DNA from: Xiphophorus maculatus
Taxonomy: Eukaryota; Chordata; Actinopteri; Cyprinodontiformes; Poeciliidae
DNA length: 64,000 nt
Direction: 5' to 3'
NCBI RefSeq assembly: GCF_002775205.1
Contig: NC_036454.1
Location: 27,264,283-27,328,282 of the forward strand
Part shown: positions 1-15,564 of the stretch, in pieces
How the letters are laid out: every line of letters begins with the position of its first letter
Numbering within the stretch: the stretch's first letter is position 1
Position numbers and translations under genes: made by a program
The notes under the pieces: model-generated
What the model saw: only the letters and a program-made list of their open reading frames with translations
Told to the model about the DNA's origin: nothing
Database searches by the model: none

Positions 1-643
1 TGTGATCAATAAGGCCTTTTACAGCCTGGGCAGCAGCTCCTTTCACCAGGCTGAATGAATGGAGACGAGGCAGCCGCATCAGCAGAAATGTGATCAGGAA
101 CACAAACACAAGGACAGAACATGTAGAGAAGGGCGTCCAAAGCGCGGCCCCCCGGGGCCCAATTGCGGCCCCTTTACTGATTCTCTGTGGCCCAGAACAG
201 GTGGTTGACGCAGACTTTTTTTCTTAAAAAATGGGGCAAAATTATTACAGAAATTAACATTTTCTATCAGGGGAAAATCTTAAGTACAATGCAAAGTATT
301 TGTCTTTTAACAATCATGTTTTGTGTTTTTTCTTTAATTTCATAATAAATAGAAGCACATTTATCAACTGTGCTTCTATTAAAGCACAGTTGGTGCTTTA
401 ATAATGTTTGTGATGCTACGACCACTGCAACACAGTCACAGCCACACAGTTACCTAAAGAAGCAGTAGCAAGTGGTTCTTATTGTCACTTTTACTGTTAT
501 CATAACAGTACCGCAAAATATCACGATAAAACTTCAAGTTCACATCAAGTTAAATCTCTTATCTATATTCCCATTTTTTGTCTCAAAAAAAAAAAAACAG
601 CCATTACTTGCATCCATGCAGTGAAGATTAGTTGAGGACGTAC

Positions 644-1833
644 CCATAAAGGCTCCAACGTTGCCAATCAGGCTGAACAGGCAGCTTTCAGGAGGGAATG
701 AGCCACATTTACTGCAGGACAAACAAAAAAAAGACAGTCCAGATTTTAAAACCGAAGAAATGCATACACACACCTACACGTATCCCGCTGAACAGATCTT
801 AAGTGATCAAAAACGGGTTAGCTAGAAAATATCTTGTTCTGATTTCATTTGGATATGAATTTTAACGAACGCTTGTGAATCAATATTTTTTTTTTATATA
901 AAAGTAAAACAACAGACAAAGTGTGGGTTAATGACTGACACAGAACAGCAGCACAACCAGATGCTAATTCACGCCCAAGGCCCTTTCCGACACAAGCTGC
1001 GGTTTGTGTTCTGAGACCAAGAGGAGAACTGCAGCGGCAGAGGAGCCGACCTGATGAGGGGGATGTCCTGGATGGTGCAGCAGGTCTTGGGGAAGCCCGG
1101 TCGGGGCGACTCCTCTGTGCATGTGACGTTGTAAGACCTGCAGCGGCGACACAATGGGGTCAGTTCACTCTCCGGAGGTATCAGCTCCTCGCAAATTTGA
1201 TCACATCCTGTAACTTTTTCCAAGTTGCACCAACTTCAGGGTGTTATTCTGTGATTTTGTGCGGGATTAAGGAGTGTTTGATTCTCAATATAACGTATTT
1301 ATAAAAAATAAAAATGCGAAACATGTGCCGTGAATTTGTATTCCTCTGAAGTTCCAAAGTGAAAGCCAGAGATGAGGTGTGCATTTCAAAACACTGCGTT
1401 TTTAAAAAGGAGCAACAAGGAGAAAGCCACAAGAATTACATTTTGAAGTTTGTCGCAAGGAATGCAGAGGACACAGCCAGGGATGCAACTAACAATTATT
1501 TTAGTAATAGACTATTATACTGATTAATGTTCCGATGATTAATCGGATAAAAAATTGGCACATTCTGCAGATGTTTTATTTATTTAACCACTTCAGCCTT
1601 TTTTATACAATATTAAAAATACATTAAAAATTGCAAATAAATAACATTTATTTTTTAGTTTTATTTCCTAAGATGCAATAACATAACATTGTTACAGATT
1701 ATAAACTGGATAGTATATGTTGAGACATTTTTTCTTTTTTGTCAGAATTTGATACATACGAAGCTAAAACTATTTGACGACGTGTGGGTGCATTATTTTC
1801 ATAGACAAATGATTCTTTTAATCTTTATTACAA

Positions 1834-1874
<41 letters not shown>

Positions 1875-2841
1875 GTTTTAGTTTAATTACTGCTGTGAAT
1901 ATGTTGTCATTTCAGCTAATGGTCTTTTTTTTTTTTCCGTCTGTAAACTCCAGTTAACGATTAATCACTCACTAAATTAGTTGATTATTTCAATAACAGA
2001 TCGATTAATCGATTGGGCGGCAATCGTTTTAGCCCTAAACACAGCAAACTTGTAAGAAGGTCCTCTGGTCAGAGGTGATGAAAACTGAACAAATAATGAA
2101 TTAATTTTTGTAGGGCTCTTGAATACATCAAAATGTTAAACAGGAGGATATTTAAAAAAAAAAAAAAAAAAAAAACACCCACCAGTTCTCTACAGGACAA
2201 ACATGGTGATTCATTACAGCCATCGCATACCTGCAGGAAACAAAAGGTCAGAAGTGTTAAAGGGAGAAACACATCCTGGCAGACCCAATAAAACTCAAAG
2301 TATAAAAAACAAGTTTACACTTTTAAAAAACATAAAATCTTACCAAGTATTTTTTTTAGAGTTTCTAATCCAAATATCTTAGTACACTTAAAATAAGACA
2401 AAACTAACTTACACGCAACTATTCAGCACGAAATAGCAGCTTGTTTTGAATCAATAATTCCTTAATATTGATGAAGCAGCACTAGTTCAACTGGAAGATT
2501 ACTTCACTTATAACACGGGACAAATTTATTGTTACAACTAAATAATCTACCAGTGGAATTAGTGCTGTTTTCATTAACCTTATTAACAAGGTCCTATATC
2601 TCGCTGAAGAGCCACTTGTGAGCTAGTTTTGTCTCATTTCAAGAGTACCAAGATATTTTCACAAGAAACTAAACTAAAAATACTTCAGACTGTGTGTTTT
2701 TGCAGTGTTCTTTCCCGGACAAACGGTTCACATGAGTTGAAGCACAGACAACAGGCACTCCTCAGCCGTGACTCACACTATCCATATTCCTGTGATGGAG
2801 AAGGCAGCCAAGCTGACAGGCAGGACGATCCAGGCAGTCAT
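644..2841 (-). CDS. tmem150a: tmem150a, transmembrane protein 150A (N-terminal exons, partial)
   Basis: Four coding exons on the minus strand: 2841-2777 (ATG), 2230-2183, 1137-1051 and 711-644. All have AG/GT borders and matching phases (65, 48, 87 and 68 nt). The product starts [20 protein letters not shown], a first membrane segment. A cysteine-rich luminal loop follows with [13 protein letters not shown], a [11 protein letters not shown] stretch and [20 protein letters not shown], which leads into the second membrane segment. This order is diagnostic of TMEM150A, a multi-pass protein of the DRAM/TMEM150 group that helps place phosphatidylinositol 4-kinase at the plasma membrane. Only about 89 residues are visible. 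The later exons lie left of the window; I found no convincing exon in 1-640. The 5' UTR and promoter are not identified; the CpG-containing stretch near 6950-7180 is a guess. Confidence 0.88.
1487..2038. mobile_element. Possible non-autonomous hAT-like element in a tmem150a intron
   Basis: The outer ends are loosely inverted: CAGGGATGCAACTAAC on the left, and TAGGGCTAAAACGATT when the right end is read in reverse. Both are followed by AT-rich sequence with repeated attaat/gattaatcg motifs. The flanks share ACACAGC (gacacagc left, aacacagc right), a 7/8 match to an 8-bp target duplication as expected for hAT. No transposase is present. A (TA)n run sits inside at about 1842-1869. The ends are imperfect, so the superfamily call is tentative. 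Confidence 0.45.
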
Positions 2842-5800
2842 TGGGCTGGCAGTGAGCTGGCTTTGTCCCAAGCATGGGGTGAGAAGGGGGCTCAGGACTT
2901 GGGCGGCAACACGACGGGATGGGTCAGGTAGGGGCTGGATGGGGGCGTGGGGTCACTGATAGACTGGGAGACGCACACGGGGGGTGGAGGGGCATGAGAG
3001 GACGAACGGGGGGGTATGGCACAGCTCCTCTGCTCCACGGCACCCAGCAACCAGCAACAACCTTAAAAACAAGAATGATTGGAAACTTTTCGTTAGGCAG
3101 CTTTATTCAGGTGTACTTCTGATTTTTTTTTTTTTTTTTTTTACTTTTTATTGTGCTGTAATTTGCGTGTTCTTCCTTTCTGGGGAAAAACTACAAAGTG
3201 GAGAAAGAGAAACTAATCGGACATCGCAAAAAAACCCTTTGAAAAACATTTCTCTTCCAAGTTTCTCTGGTTGGCATTTAAAGCCTCTGACTTCTCCTAT
3301 CGGCGCTGAACATCGGCACAAAGCCGGCGTACAGAGAAACGACCTTTGTTGCTTACTGTAAATTAAAACATCCTGCAAGACAACTCCACTGCGTTGGAGT
3401 GGAACTGCGTCTCCGCTGCAAACCCAAACACAACCCTGGCATTGTTGACAAGCACAGAACCAGCAAAATCACTAGAAAACACATTTAAAGAGACAGTAAA
3501 GTGCAAATAACCTACAAGTTGCTTTCAGAGGACAGCCTACAACAACTGTGGGGAATGGGTGTTTCGTCAAGGACAGTCAGTTTAGTGTTGACAGTGGGAG
3601 CAAAACAGCACAGCAGAGGTTGCATCACTCTACAGGGTGTACAGTTACAAACGTGTCCTCGGCTCAGAGGGAGTATAGAGTGAATAAAGATTAACTTGCA
3701 GGCTTTACAGAGGGGAATCATTTTCTAAAAGTGTGCCCAAATCAAACTGAAGCTGTTAAAAAAAGAGAAATGTTTTACTTCTGCAAAGCCAGACATGGTT
3801 AATATGTTCTCGGTGTCAGTCACTTGTTACAAAACAAGTGAGTTTGCCAACTTAAAGTTTGAAATTTTGCTGTAATTTGAGAAATTTTTTCAGGGATGCA
3901 CGCCGACTGCAGTTTCCTGAACGATTTTTAAGAAGCCTTACCTGCCGATTCCTTTGTTGTCTGATACAGATTTTTTTTTAATAAGCGACACGGTCAGGTG
4001 TTATCAGGTCATTCCGTGTTTCAATCTTATATTAACCGAGGCATTTAAAACACACAGTGAAGATGAGCCAACACCTCCTAATGCAAAGATCCTCAATCAA
4101 AGAGGGAGTTTATTGGTCATTTTGAAACCATGTGTGCTAAATCATTTTGGAAATTAATCATAAACGTCTTTATTTTGATTTTTTTTGATGAAGTGTTCTT
4201 AGAACGTCATAGATGATTTTTGCTGGGACTAAATGCCAGTAGATTAAAGTGGCTGCAGAGTTATTGATGAGTCAGTATGTGGACCAGAAAATCCTGAGGA
4301 AATATAGAAAGATTTTTTCTCTTATCACCTTGAATTTACAAAACTATTTTTGTCTAATCTCCTGTTATTTTTCTGGTAGGGACATTTTTAAACACTTTAC
4401 TTTTTAGACACATTGCGTTCTGCTGCACTGCACCATCCCTTCAGTCCAACTGTAGAAATGCACAGGCCTGTCACGATAACAAATTTAGCTGGACGATAAA
4501 TTGTCCCAGAAGTTATTGCGATAAATCATAATGTTGTTCTGACCATTTTCCAGTAATATAATGGTAACGGCATGATGATGCAAGAACGCATCCTCAAAGA
4601 TCAGTAATCTTTAAATGCTAGCATTTAAAGGACATTTAAAGGAACTGGAACTGGAAGATGTTTTAAATATTCAAAATACATAAAACAGCAGAAACAACAA
4701 ATAAAATGAATATAGAAGTTTCTGTGAACAAAACTGTCCTTCAAAATAAAGTCTAGTTGAGACCAAATCACCAGACTGAACATTTTTGTCAGCTAATTTT
4801 TGGTGAACGAGAGAGAAGAGAGAAAAACAATAAAACATGCAAACTAAAATGATTGCAGTTTTTTTTTATGTATCATGAGATTAATTGAAATCCTGCTTAT
4901 TGCACATGTAAATTGTTTTAGTAGGGGGAAAATACATTCAATAATGTTCTGTAATGCAACAAGTACTCAGAGATCAGATTTATTTTGATGGATACCAAAA
5001 ATCACTTCGTTTTTTTTTTTTTTTTGTCCTGTTTCTTCAATAATCACGCAGCCCTGGTTAAAAGGTAAGAGGTTAATTGCTCCCTGACATGATGCCCAAT
5101 AGCAGAAGAGGACAAAGAGTGAGTTGTCCCAACCTCCCAGCCCATCTGCCACATGAGCTCCTCCATCTGCAAGGACACAAACAGTCCTTGAGTTACCGAC
5201 TCCAGAAGCCGCATCAGACAGCAGCTGAGAAGAGTTTCCTAATCTGTTTGGAAGATGATGCCTTCATAAAACATGATCAGTCATTATTTGACCTAGTTTG
5301 TTTCTGAACAAGTGTGCCGTGGTTCTTCTAAGTTGTTTCCATAACTCAGAAGACTGTAGCAGTTGGTAGGTATTCAGCGTTATTTGGCTGTTTAGTTGTT
5401 ACATCACCGCTGAGGCAACTCAAAACATGTGACAGATTTAATCTTGCTTCCCCACATACCCACCGGATTTCGCATTGAGAATCTGTTAAAAATCCCAATC
5501 GCATCTTTTGTGCTCCAGTCAGAGCAGTTCCTTGCTGTACGTGCAGGTTGTTTGTGCTGGTGAAGGTTTCCTCGGAGCCACCAAAACGATCTTTAAAGCG
5601 CACGGCTGCGAGGAAAAGCCTGAACGCGCGCAGCAAATTCCAGATGATTCACGACACGACGGCCAGACTGTGAACCCCGCAAAGCACAGCTGGGGGAATA
5701 CATAAAGCATACAATAAAAACATGCAATCTGCGAGAAGCAGCTCTGTTCCTGCTTACCCAGAGCAGGCGAGGAAGACCGAGTCAAACATTGTGAATGCAT

Positions 5801-7164
5801 TTTAATTCCACTGGCGACAACACCCCGGCAGGGCGGCAACAAGGATTTTTACAGCCTTGAAAGTGAGAAATGTGGCCCTGATTGAGGAGAGAAAGGTGCA
5901 TTTTACAACCCGAAAAAACAAACCAAAATCATCCGTTTCTGTTTAAGAGCTGCAATTAACAGCACTGAAACATGATTTTAGTATTATTCTAGTAGAGACA
6001 GAAAATGATTACTATGAAAAATCATTTCATCAAATCACTGCTGCTGAAAACATCTAACTTTGAGACGTGTCCTCTTAGTAACAACGTCCACGCCCTGCAG
6101 TGTTGCTACCCCCCAACCTGTCAGCACTTACATGTGCAACATTCACTGATTGACTGATCAAGATAAGGTCTGATTTCTGTAGCCGGGACTATTGCTGCAT
6201 AGCTAATAATTTCTCCTTGAACCACACGCATTTGTTTATTGTTCTGACTAAGAAAAGGGAGAACATATACATATTTCGCAGTAACATATTTTTATTTTCC
6301 ATTTGAGAATTTTCCCGATGATTTTAAAATCAGACAAAAATAAGTTTTTAAATGACAAAACATTTTAAAGTTTGTTATAAGCAACTAATAGGTTTCACAT
6401 TGAGGATAAGTGTTTAATATTTTCAAATTAAAGGTACTATGTAAAGTAAATGCAATTGTTTACATCAGGTGTACTGAACAGACATGAAGCACAGTGGAAC
6501 CTGAGGACCAGGGTTAAAAAAAAATAAAAAATCACTCCAATGATGTACTTTTCATATTAAATCTAAAAACAGATTAAATATGTCTGCGCATTTTCTGACC
6601 CCCTCATAAAATGTAGCAACATTAATCTCTAAACTGAATCATTTTAAGGTTTAGTTCAAGCTGTTTGCATGACTTCTTTTAACACAACTCTCCTAATAAT
6701 TAAGCTAACATACCGAGTCGAAGCAGCCAAAACTTTGGGACTTACAATGAAAGTACTGAAGTGTTTAGTAAATGCAAAGGGGGCACAGTTAGACCATCAG
6801 CCCCAGCGCTGTACTCAACAATTATACGCCACTGTATCTTAATAAAAAAAAAAAAAGCATCGAAACAACAGTCACAATATAGTTCAAGTACTTCAATCCG
6901 TTTGTTCACTTATTTACTTGTATCAAATGAAACAAAGCAAAGTGTTTGGCGTCTCTCGGCTCTGCCGCCGGTTATGAACAGTTAACGGTCCCCGCTAGCC
7001 CTGCTAGCTCACACCTAGCTCGCCAGTTAGCTTCCACTTCCCCAGTTGTCTTGACTTGACACTTGGCCGCATCTTGATTCCCGCTAACCTAAAAGATAAG
7101 CCGCTAAGCGGGATTCGTTCAGAGGATAACACCACTAACAATACTTGGACGGCTTGTCCGGAAA
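2842..7164. other. Stretch upstream of tmem150a with no confident gene
   Basis: I recognise no coding exon here. The ORFs around 5077-5842 overlap each other on opposite strands and match no family I know. The interval 6950-7180 is relatively CpG-rich for this window, with several GCTAGC/TTAGC words, and could hold the tmem150a promoter and a non-coding first exon. That is inference only. A repeat end lies at 4464-4900. Confidence 0.4.
4464..4900. mobile_element. hAT-like repeat fragment (one end)
   Basis: Begins AGGCCTGTCACGATAAC, followed by an acgataaattgtcccagaag segment. This is nearly the same as the reverse-read right end of the complete hAT element at 56671-57866 (TAGGCCTGTCACGATAG, with the same degenerate gataa/acaatt context). 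No matching second end was found downstream, so this is a truncated relative. The right boundary is approximate. Confidence 0.5.
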
Positions 7165-7798
7165 ATGAGTGTGCGCCTACCTTCCACCTGCTGTGCCCAC
7201 AACAGACCTCATCAATCTTGGTTTCCCTTTAAAAACATCGTTTTCTTAGCAAATGACGCTAGCAGTGGAGCTAGCTTCCTGTTACGCCTGTCAAAATTAA
7301 GCGTGAACGCAGGGTTTCTTTTGCGAAACACTATTTGGATATTTTTTAAAACGTTATTAATTTTGCTTTATTACGTTTGTGTACACGTAAATTGGTTTGC
7401 TCTGTGATGTTTTCACCGGGGTAACAAAGTGTTTAATCGCTTACATCAGGAGGCAGGATCCCTCTCACCTTTACACAAGAAAATTAAATTAAAAAATAAA
7501 AAAATTAAACCGAACGTTTTTAAGTGTATGTTTTTACGTATAGTTTTGCTTTTTTTCTCGGTCAAAATGTCAATTCTTAATGCTCTTGGTTTCAGTAGCC
7601 TGACATATGTGACGCTTTTATTTTAGCACAATCCCATAAATTGATGCAAGTAGGTAACTTTACAAAGATCTACCTGCTTCCAGGCCCTGCTCTGCATCTT
7701 TGCCATCAAAGTCTTATTAGAAAATGAAAGGAACGACTTTGCACCTTTAAAAAAAAAACAACAACAAAAAAAAAACAAATCTCATTGAAACATTTTAA

Positions 7799-8475
7799 CC
7801 CTCCTGTTATGTTCCGTTTTAAAGTTATTTTTTTTTCTTTTTTTTTAATAGTTGAAAGTATTTTTTTTGCATGAAACTTTTTCTATTTGTCCTAAAAGGT
7901 GCACTCTACATATAAATTGCAAATTAATTCATTTTACACACCAACCCCTAGGTCTACTCTTTACATAGATACTGTTCGGGTCAATTTGACCCGGCAGTCA
8001 GGTTAAAGTGCAAAAAAAAGTCTCTCTGCATGACTCATTTATCTTGATTTTAATCAGCGGGTCAATTTGACCCTGAACAGTTTGTGTGTCTCAAGTTCAA
8101 TTATAAAGGTCACCCATTGAAAAAAAAAAATAATAATAATATAAAAAAATTGACCAAAGATCAATTTCAAGGAAATTATAGTTTTTTATGTCTAGGTTTT
8201 TTTCAGTGGACATTAAAAATGTAAATTCCATTTTTTATGTCCCAAATGAGTAAATGAGTAGGTTGTCGTCATTGATCCTTAATTTCTGAGAAATAAAAAA
8301 ACATCATTGCACAAATATTGATTGAAATGGTTAGTATTGGAGTTAATAATCAGATACAAAAATGTTTTGGAGAGGTTTTTTGGTTTCTGACACTATGGCA
8401 TGATTAAACACTCCCCGGGTCAAATTGACCCACGAACATTTTTGCTGTGCCCTAGAAACGAACATAACAGGAGGG
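7799..8475. mobile_element. Non-autonomous piggyBac-type MITE, complete
   Basis: A 677-bp element bounded on both sides by TTAA (7795-7798 and 8476-8479), the invariant piggyBac target duplication. Its ends are inverted repeats starting CCCTCCTGTTATGTTC, 16 bp perfect, and piggyBac ends typically begin CCC. There is no transposase ORF; the interior is AT-rich. It carries three copies of a 15-bp palindrome of the form GGGTCAAWTTGACCC at 7978-7992, 8059-8073 and 8417-8431. Confidence 0.85.
7978..8431. repeat. Three internal GGGTCA-3-TGACCC palindromes
   Basis: Copies at 7978-7992, 8059-8073 and 8417-8431 read GGGTCAATTTGACCC twice and GGGTCAAATTGACCC once. Each contains GGTCAnnnTGACC, the core of an estrogen-response-element-type inverted repeat with 3-bp spacing. 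The outer base is G/C rather than the consensus A/T. Whether any receptor binds is unknown. Confidence 0.8.
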
Positions 8476-8820
8476 TTAAATAAACAGTTACTGTTTATTC
8501 ACGTTTGCAACATGCAGAGCAGCAGCTGCCCAAAGAAAGCTCCAGCTAGGGGTTGAGTTAGGGTTAGGATTTTTTTAATGATCATTTTTTAAAATCAGGT
8601 TACACCCTTTTTCCTAAAACAGTTTCTCTGCACTCATTTACCTGTAACCCTCTTTAAAACTTGCCTGTTGAAATGTTTTTCTTGTCCAGCAGCAAAAATA
8701 TTCAAACAGAACTGAATCTGTCCATCCATTTATGCCCACTTGTCTCCAGCAGTCATTGTGTGAGAGGCAGGGTATGTCTTGGATAGTTTAGTCCAACACA
8801 AAGGCTCACAGGGCAACTAA

Positions 8821-11185
<2,365 letters not shown>

Positions 11186-13699
11186 ATGATCACCATGGGG
11201 AGCACCAAGAAGGCAGGAAACTTGTGGACCAGGAGGCAGAGTCTCTTCCCCAACTACAAAGTCACAGACTCGGATGCTGCTCGAAGACCTTCTGAGGTCG
11301 TTTACCCACTAGCCAAGGAGAGTTGTGTGAAGACATGGAACTCTATGCAAGAACTGAGTAGGGACATCTATGATATTTACGCCGAGTATGAGGAAGAAGA
11401 AGAGGAGGGTGGCCCATTCAGCTTCTCCAGGCAGATATCACCCTCCAAGAAGAACTACGTGATCAACATCAACGTCGGGGGAAAGCCTTATCAAATAGCT
11501 TACAAAATGGCAGCAAAGTACCCCAAGACCAGGATAGGACGACTGGCCACGTACACGGATCACAACATGAAGTTGGACTTGTGCGATGACTACATAGTGA
11601 CTAGCAATGAGTACTTCTTTGACAGGGATCCTGAGGTCTTCCACAGCATCTTCAACTTCTACAGGACGGGTGTGTTGTGGATCAAAGATGAGCTTTGTCC
11701 CCGCAACTTCCTGGAGGAAATCAACTACTGGGGAGTGAGGATCAAAAACACCAACCGCTGCTGCCGCATCTCCTTCGAGGAGAGGCAGGACGAGCTGAAC
11801 GACCAGCTAAAGATCCAGAGGGAACTGGAGGCTGAGGTGGAGATCGAGGAGAATGAGGAGCTGTTCCACGACATGTTCATGGGTCAGACACGTCGAGCGA
11901 TATGGAACTTGATGGAGAAGCCTTTTTCTTCTGTCCAGGCGAAGATGATGGCCGTGGCCTCCAGTCTTTTTGTCCTGATCTCCCTGGTGGCCATGACCCT
12001 CAACACGGTGGAGGAGATGCAGTACAAAACCCACGCCGGTCACTTAAGTGGCAAGACTTATTGTGAATATGTAGAGTCCATATGCATTGCTTTCTTCACC
12101 ATGGAGTATGTGCTGCGTCTGATATCCACACCTGATCTCAGATCCTTCAGCAGGAGTGTCCTCAACACAGTGGACCTCATCGCCATCCTGCCGCAGTACC
12201 TGCAGGGCATCCTGGAGTACTTTGACAGTGAAGAAAACTACATGAAGCACGAGGCTGACATAAAGGCGGTGGGGCAGGTGGGCAAGCTGGGGCAAGTGTT
12301 GAGGATCATGAGACTGATGCGAATCTTTCGAATCCTGAAGCTAGCTCGCCACTCCACCGGTCTGAGGGCGTTTGGCTTCACCCTGCGCCAGTGCTACCAA
12401 CAAGTGGGCTGCCTCTTCCTGTTTATCGCTATGGGCATCTTCAGCTTTTCTGCCATGGTTTTCACTGTGGAGCATGACATGCCGCAGACTAACTTCACCA
12501 GCATTCCTCATGCATGGTGGTGGGCAGCTGTAAGTATATCTTTGTGCAAATTAATTAGACCAGCTATTACACCAGTGCACAGGAGTAGAATCGTTTGTCA
12601 TAAATGGGGCAGAAAAATCAGGTTATGAGTCGTTTTATTTGCAGAAATATGGTTTTGGTTTAAGCAATGACCTCAGACTGTTTACACACAACTCTGGTGA
12701 CAGAGCCTGCCCATCTGCCACAATTAAACCCATTAACAGATCAATGCACCGACTCTCTGAGCAGGTGGTGGAATCTTGCTTGTAATCCGGTAGAAGGAAA
12801 TGGTAATCCTCAGATGCTAATGGATACGATGAAGAGACAAGTGTGCAGAGCTCGCTGCTGCAGACTCCTGTTTTTTTGTTGTTTTTTTCAACAAAAATGA
12901 GTCACTAACCACTTCTGAGTCACCTTTGCTGCAGTTTGTTTACAGTGTCTCATTCAAGTATGACTGGATGTTGTGAAAAGGTAGTTTGGATTAAAAATAT
13001 TCTAACTAACATGGAGTTGTCACAACAGACCAGTTCTTACTGTGAGAGTGATACGGCGCAGAAGCAGAAAACGATATTTACTGTTGAAACGGAACAAATT
13101 TATTATACAATCTAATTTGTGTTGTGTTAAAAAAGGATAGGTTATTTACCAACGACTGACATGAACAAATGCAGCAGGAGGTCGCGGTTTTTCCAGAAGC
13201 TCAGTGTTAGCCTGCTTCGTCCATTTCACCAGCAGTTGTGATATTGATTGGGATAACTGCCCTAATTAACCAACTGTATCCATGTTTCCATCATTTGACC
13301 CAAGCTGTCTCCATCAAATGAAAAGAAACAAATCAGCAGTACTCAAAGCCAGTCATGGTATATCAATTAACAATGTAATCTCAGTGTCTCTTATGAATGA
13401 CTCCCTTCCTCTCTCTTTCTCTCTGTGTGTGTGTCTTCCTTTAGGTGAGCATCTCCACTGTGGGCTATGGAGACGTGTACCCGGAGACCGTGCTGGGTCG
13501 TGTCTTCGCCTTCATTTGTATCGCGTTTGGCATTATCCTCAACGGCCTGCCCATTTCCATCCTCTTCAACAAGTTCTCTGACTATTACTCCAAACTTAAA
13601 TCCAACCAGTACACAGCCTGCCTGAAGAAACGTGGGAAGGTGAGATTTGCCAAGAGGACAATTAATTCGCTCAGCAGCTGCTTTGGAAGTCAACACTGA
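11186..13699 (+). CDS. kcnv2: kcnv2, potassium channel modifier subunit Kv8.2
   Basis: Two coding exons, 11186-12529 and 13445-13699, joined in phase 0 (..GCT | GTG..), give about 532 residues; human KCNV2 is close to 545. An acidic N-terminus precedes a T1 domain ([30 protein letters not shown]). S1-S6 follow, with an arginine-rich S4 ([19 protein letters not shown]) ending exon 1 near the pore and the selectivity filter TVGYGD in exon 2. S6 reads NGLPISI, lacking the PVP kink of conducting Kv channels, as in Kv8.2. The family is silent alone and joins Kv2 subunits; in vertebrates Kv8.2 shapes the photoreceptor current. In-frame ATGs lie at 11186 and 11195; the second (accATGg) has the better context, so the true start may be nine bases later. 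Reading through the donor would add unrelated residues, so the splice is clearly needed. Confidence 0.95.
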
Positions 13700-15564
13700 T
13701 TCAGTTTTGAAGAAGGATTTTTGGGAAAACTGCGTGAAATATGTTTGAAAAACAACTGGCAATCTACTCCAGTGAGATGACAACATTTGTGTGGGAACAC
13801 ACTCTGCAGTCTCTCTAGGGCCACCTAGTGGCAGAAAGAAGTATTTGAAGTGGGAAGGTCGGCAGATATTTCTTGAAAAAACAAGAAAATTTGGAAATCA
13901 TTTTAAATTAATTGTCAAGTATAAGAAGCATAAAATATTCACCATATTCTTACGGTATTGCACTGTATTCAAGAAGGTTTTTTAACCTTCTTCATGCCCT
14001 GAAACTTCTGGGCATGACAGGTTTTTAAAAATAAAATCTGTGTTTAGTCAATTTAAGTCAGTACTTTGTAGCACCAACTTTAGCTGGAACATCATGGGGG
14101 TTTGAATAAATTTGCAAAACACTGTAGATCTGCCCGTTTTCTTAAAATCAAAGTCTGGAATGAAAGAGTTTATGACTGATCTTTCTGTAATGCATTACAT
14201 TCTGTAATGTATTCTGTAAACCTACCGAATATGTGGTATACAGTATATTTGACCTCATATGCTTAGCAGTGTCAAGAAACTTCACTGAAACCTTACAAGA
14301 AGTATCTTGGAGATTATTATTTCTGTGAGATGTGGCTTCAGTGAAGCTCAGGTGAGGATATAGAGGGAAATGTTTACAAGGGATACTGTAATAAAGCAAG
14401 GCCAAGATATGAAATGTAAGTAACAACTCTTTTCTACATTACAATGTTGTTGTTTATGTTGTTGAAAATGGAGAATGTTTCTGGTTCTGTACAAGCACCA
14501 GGAAATGAATGAGGAAACCATTTTTTTGGGTTTGGTTTTGTAAGAGCAGCTGATGTGCTTTCATTTTGTGCTCCTTCTCTGGATCTCAGAGATTGTTAAA
14601 TGCTTGCCTGTAAAAGGTGTTGCCGCTTTTCAAAACGGTGCAATATCCAGAGATTTCGCCAATGATGCTGGTGTGATAAAAAACCTGCAATGCATGGAAC
14701 AAAATCAGACTGCTGTCTTTTTGAATAAACTCTGCTCTTGCTTTAACTACGGTGTCTTTAATGACTGTAAAAAATATATATATTTTTGGAGAGAACACAT
14801 TTCTTCTGACCTCAACGGGATTTCTTTCAGTTATTGCGATGAAACAAGACATGTTCCTACTGAGATCTCCAACTTTCTACAAGCTAGAAGAAAGGGGCTC
14901 TCTCTGGTATTAACTAAGCCCTAAGTGCATGGATGCTGTTATCCTTTAAATCTAAAAAAGATTAAGATGAATTAGAATTAGTAATCTGTGAACCTTGTTC
15001 AAGAACTTTTTGAATAATACTGAAAGCATGAAACTGCTGCATTAAAGATTAAACATTTTATATTACTGAACCCATGTGTTTTCTTTATTTATTTCGTTTG
15101 TATCTCTTTTATAATCTTTTACAGATCTCAGAAAAATGCTATCGTTTCGTTGTATGCCACTAGTCATATGCTGAAATAATTGTGTCATGACTCAGCATAT
15201 AAAAACACAGAGGACAAATTAGCATAGATGAAAGAAAAATATATACATTTCTAATTATTTTGAACAGAAACATTGTGCTGCCAAAACATTAAGTGAAAAT
15301 ATTTTTACGCTGGAAGAATTAAGATTGCATGGAAACAGCAGAATCAAGAATCAACAACCTGAACATGCCATGCCCATATAAAACATGATCTTGGCAGTAT
15401 CAAGCTGTGGGGATGCTTTTTTTTTCTTAGTGGTGACAAAGAAGCTGGTCATGGCTGATGGGAAGATGGACAAATGTGTGGAGACAAAACTCAGAAGATG
15501 TGGCTGTGATCACAGTGAAAGGTGGTCCTACAAACAAGCAGTCAGGCTCTATAAAACATGCTAA
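13700..15564. other. kcnv2 3' side and intergenic DNA
   Basis: Presumed kcnv2 3' UTR followed by AT-rich sequence. A 123-codon ORF at 14553-14924 resembles nothing I know and lacks coding character. No RNA gene seen. Confidence 0.4.

Noticed and set aside
1-640. Search for the fifth tmem150a coding exon
   Set aside because: No stretch encodes the expected third-helix sequence with splice sites; the exon is presumably beyond the left edge.
5346-5842. Overlapping ORFs on both strands (96-107 codons)
   Set aside because: No match to any protein I recognise and no splice or start context; could at most be UTR of tmem150a.
11807-12295. Minus-strand ORFs inside kcnv2 exon 1
   Set aside because: Antisense shadows of a strongly conserved channel exon.
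14553-14924. 123-codon plus-strand ORF downstream of kcnv2
   Set aside because: AT-rich, no family resemblance, overlapped by a minus-strand ORF of similar length; no support as a gene.
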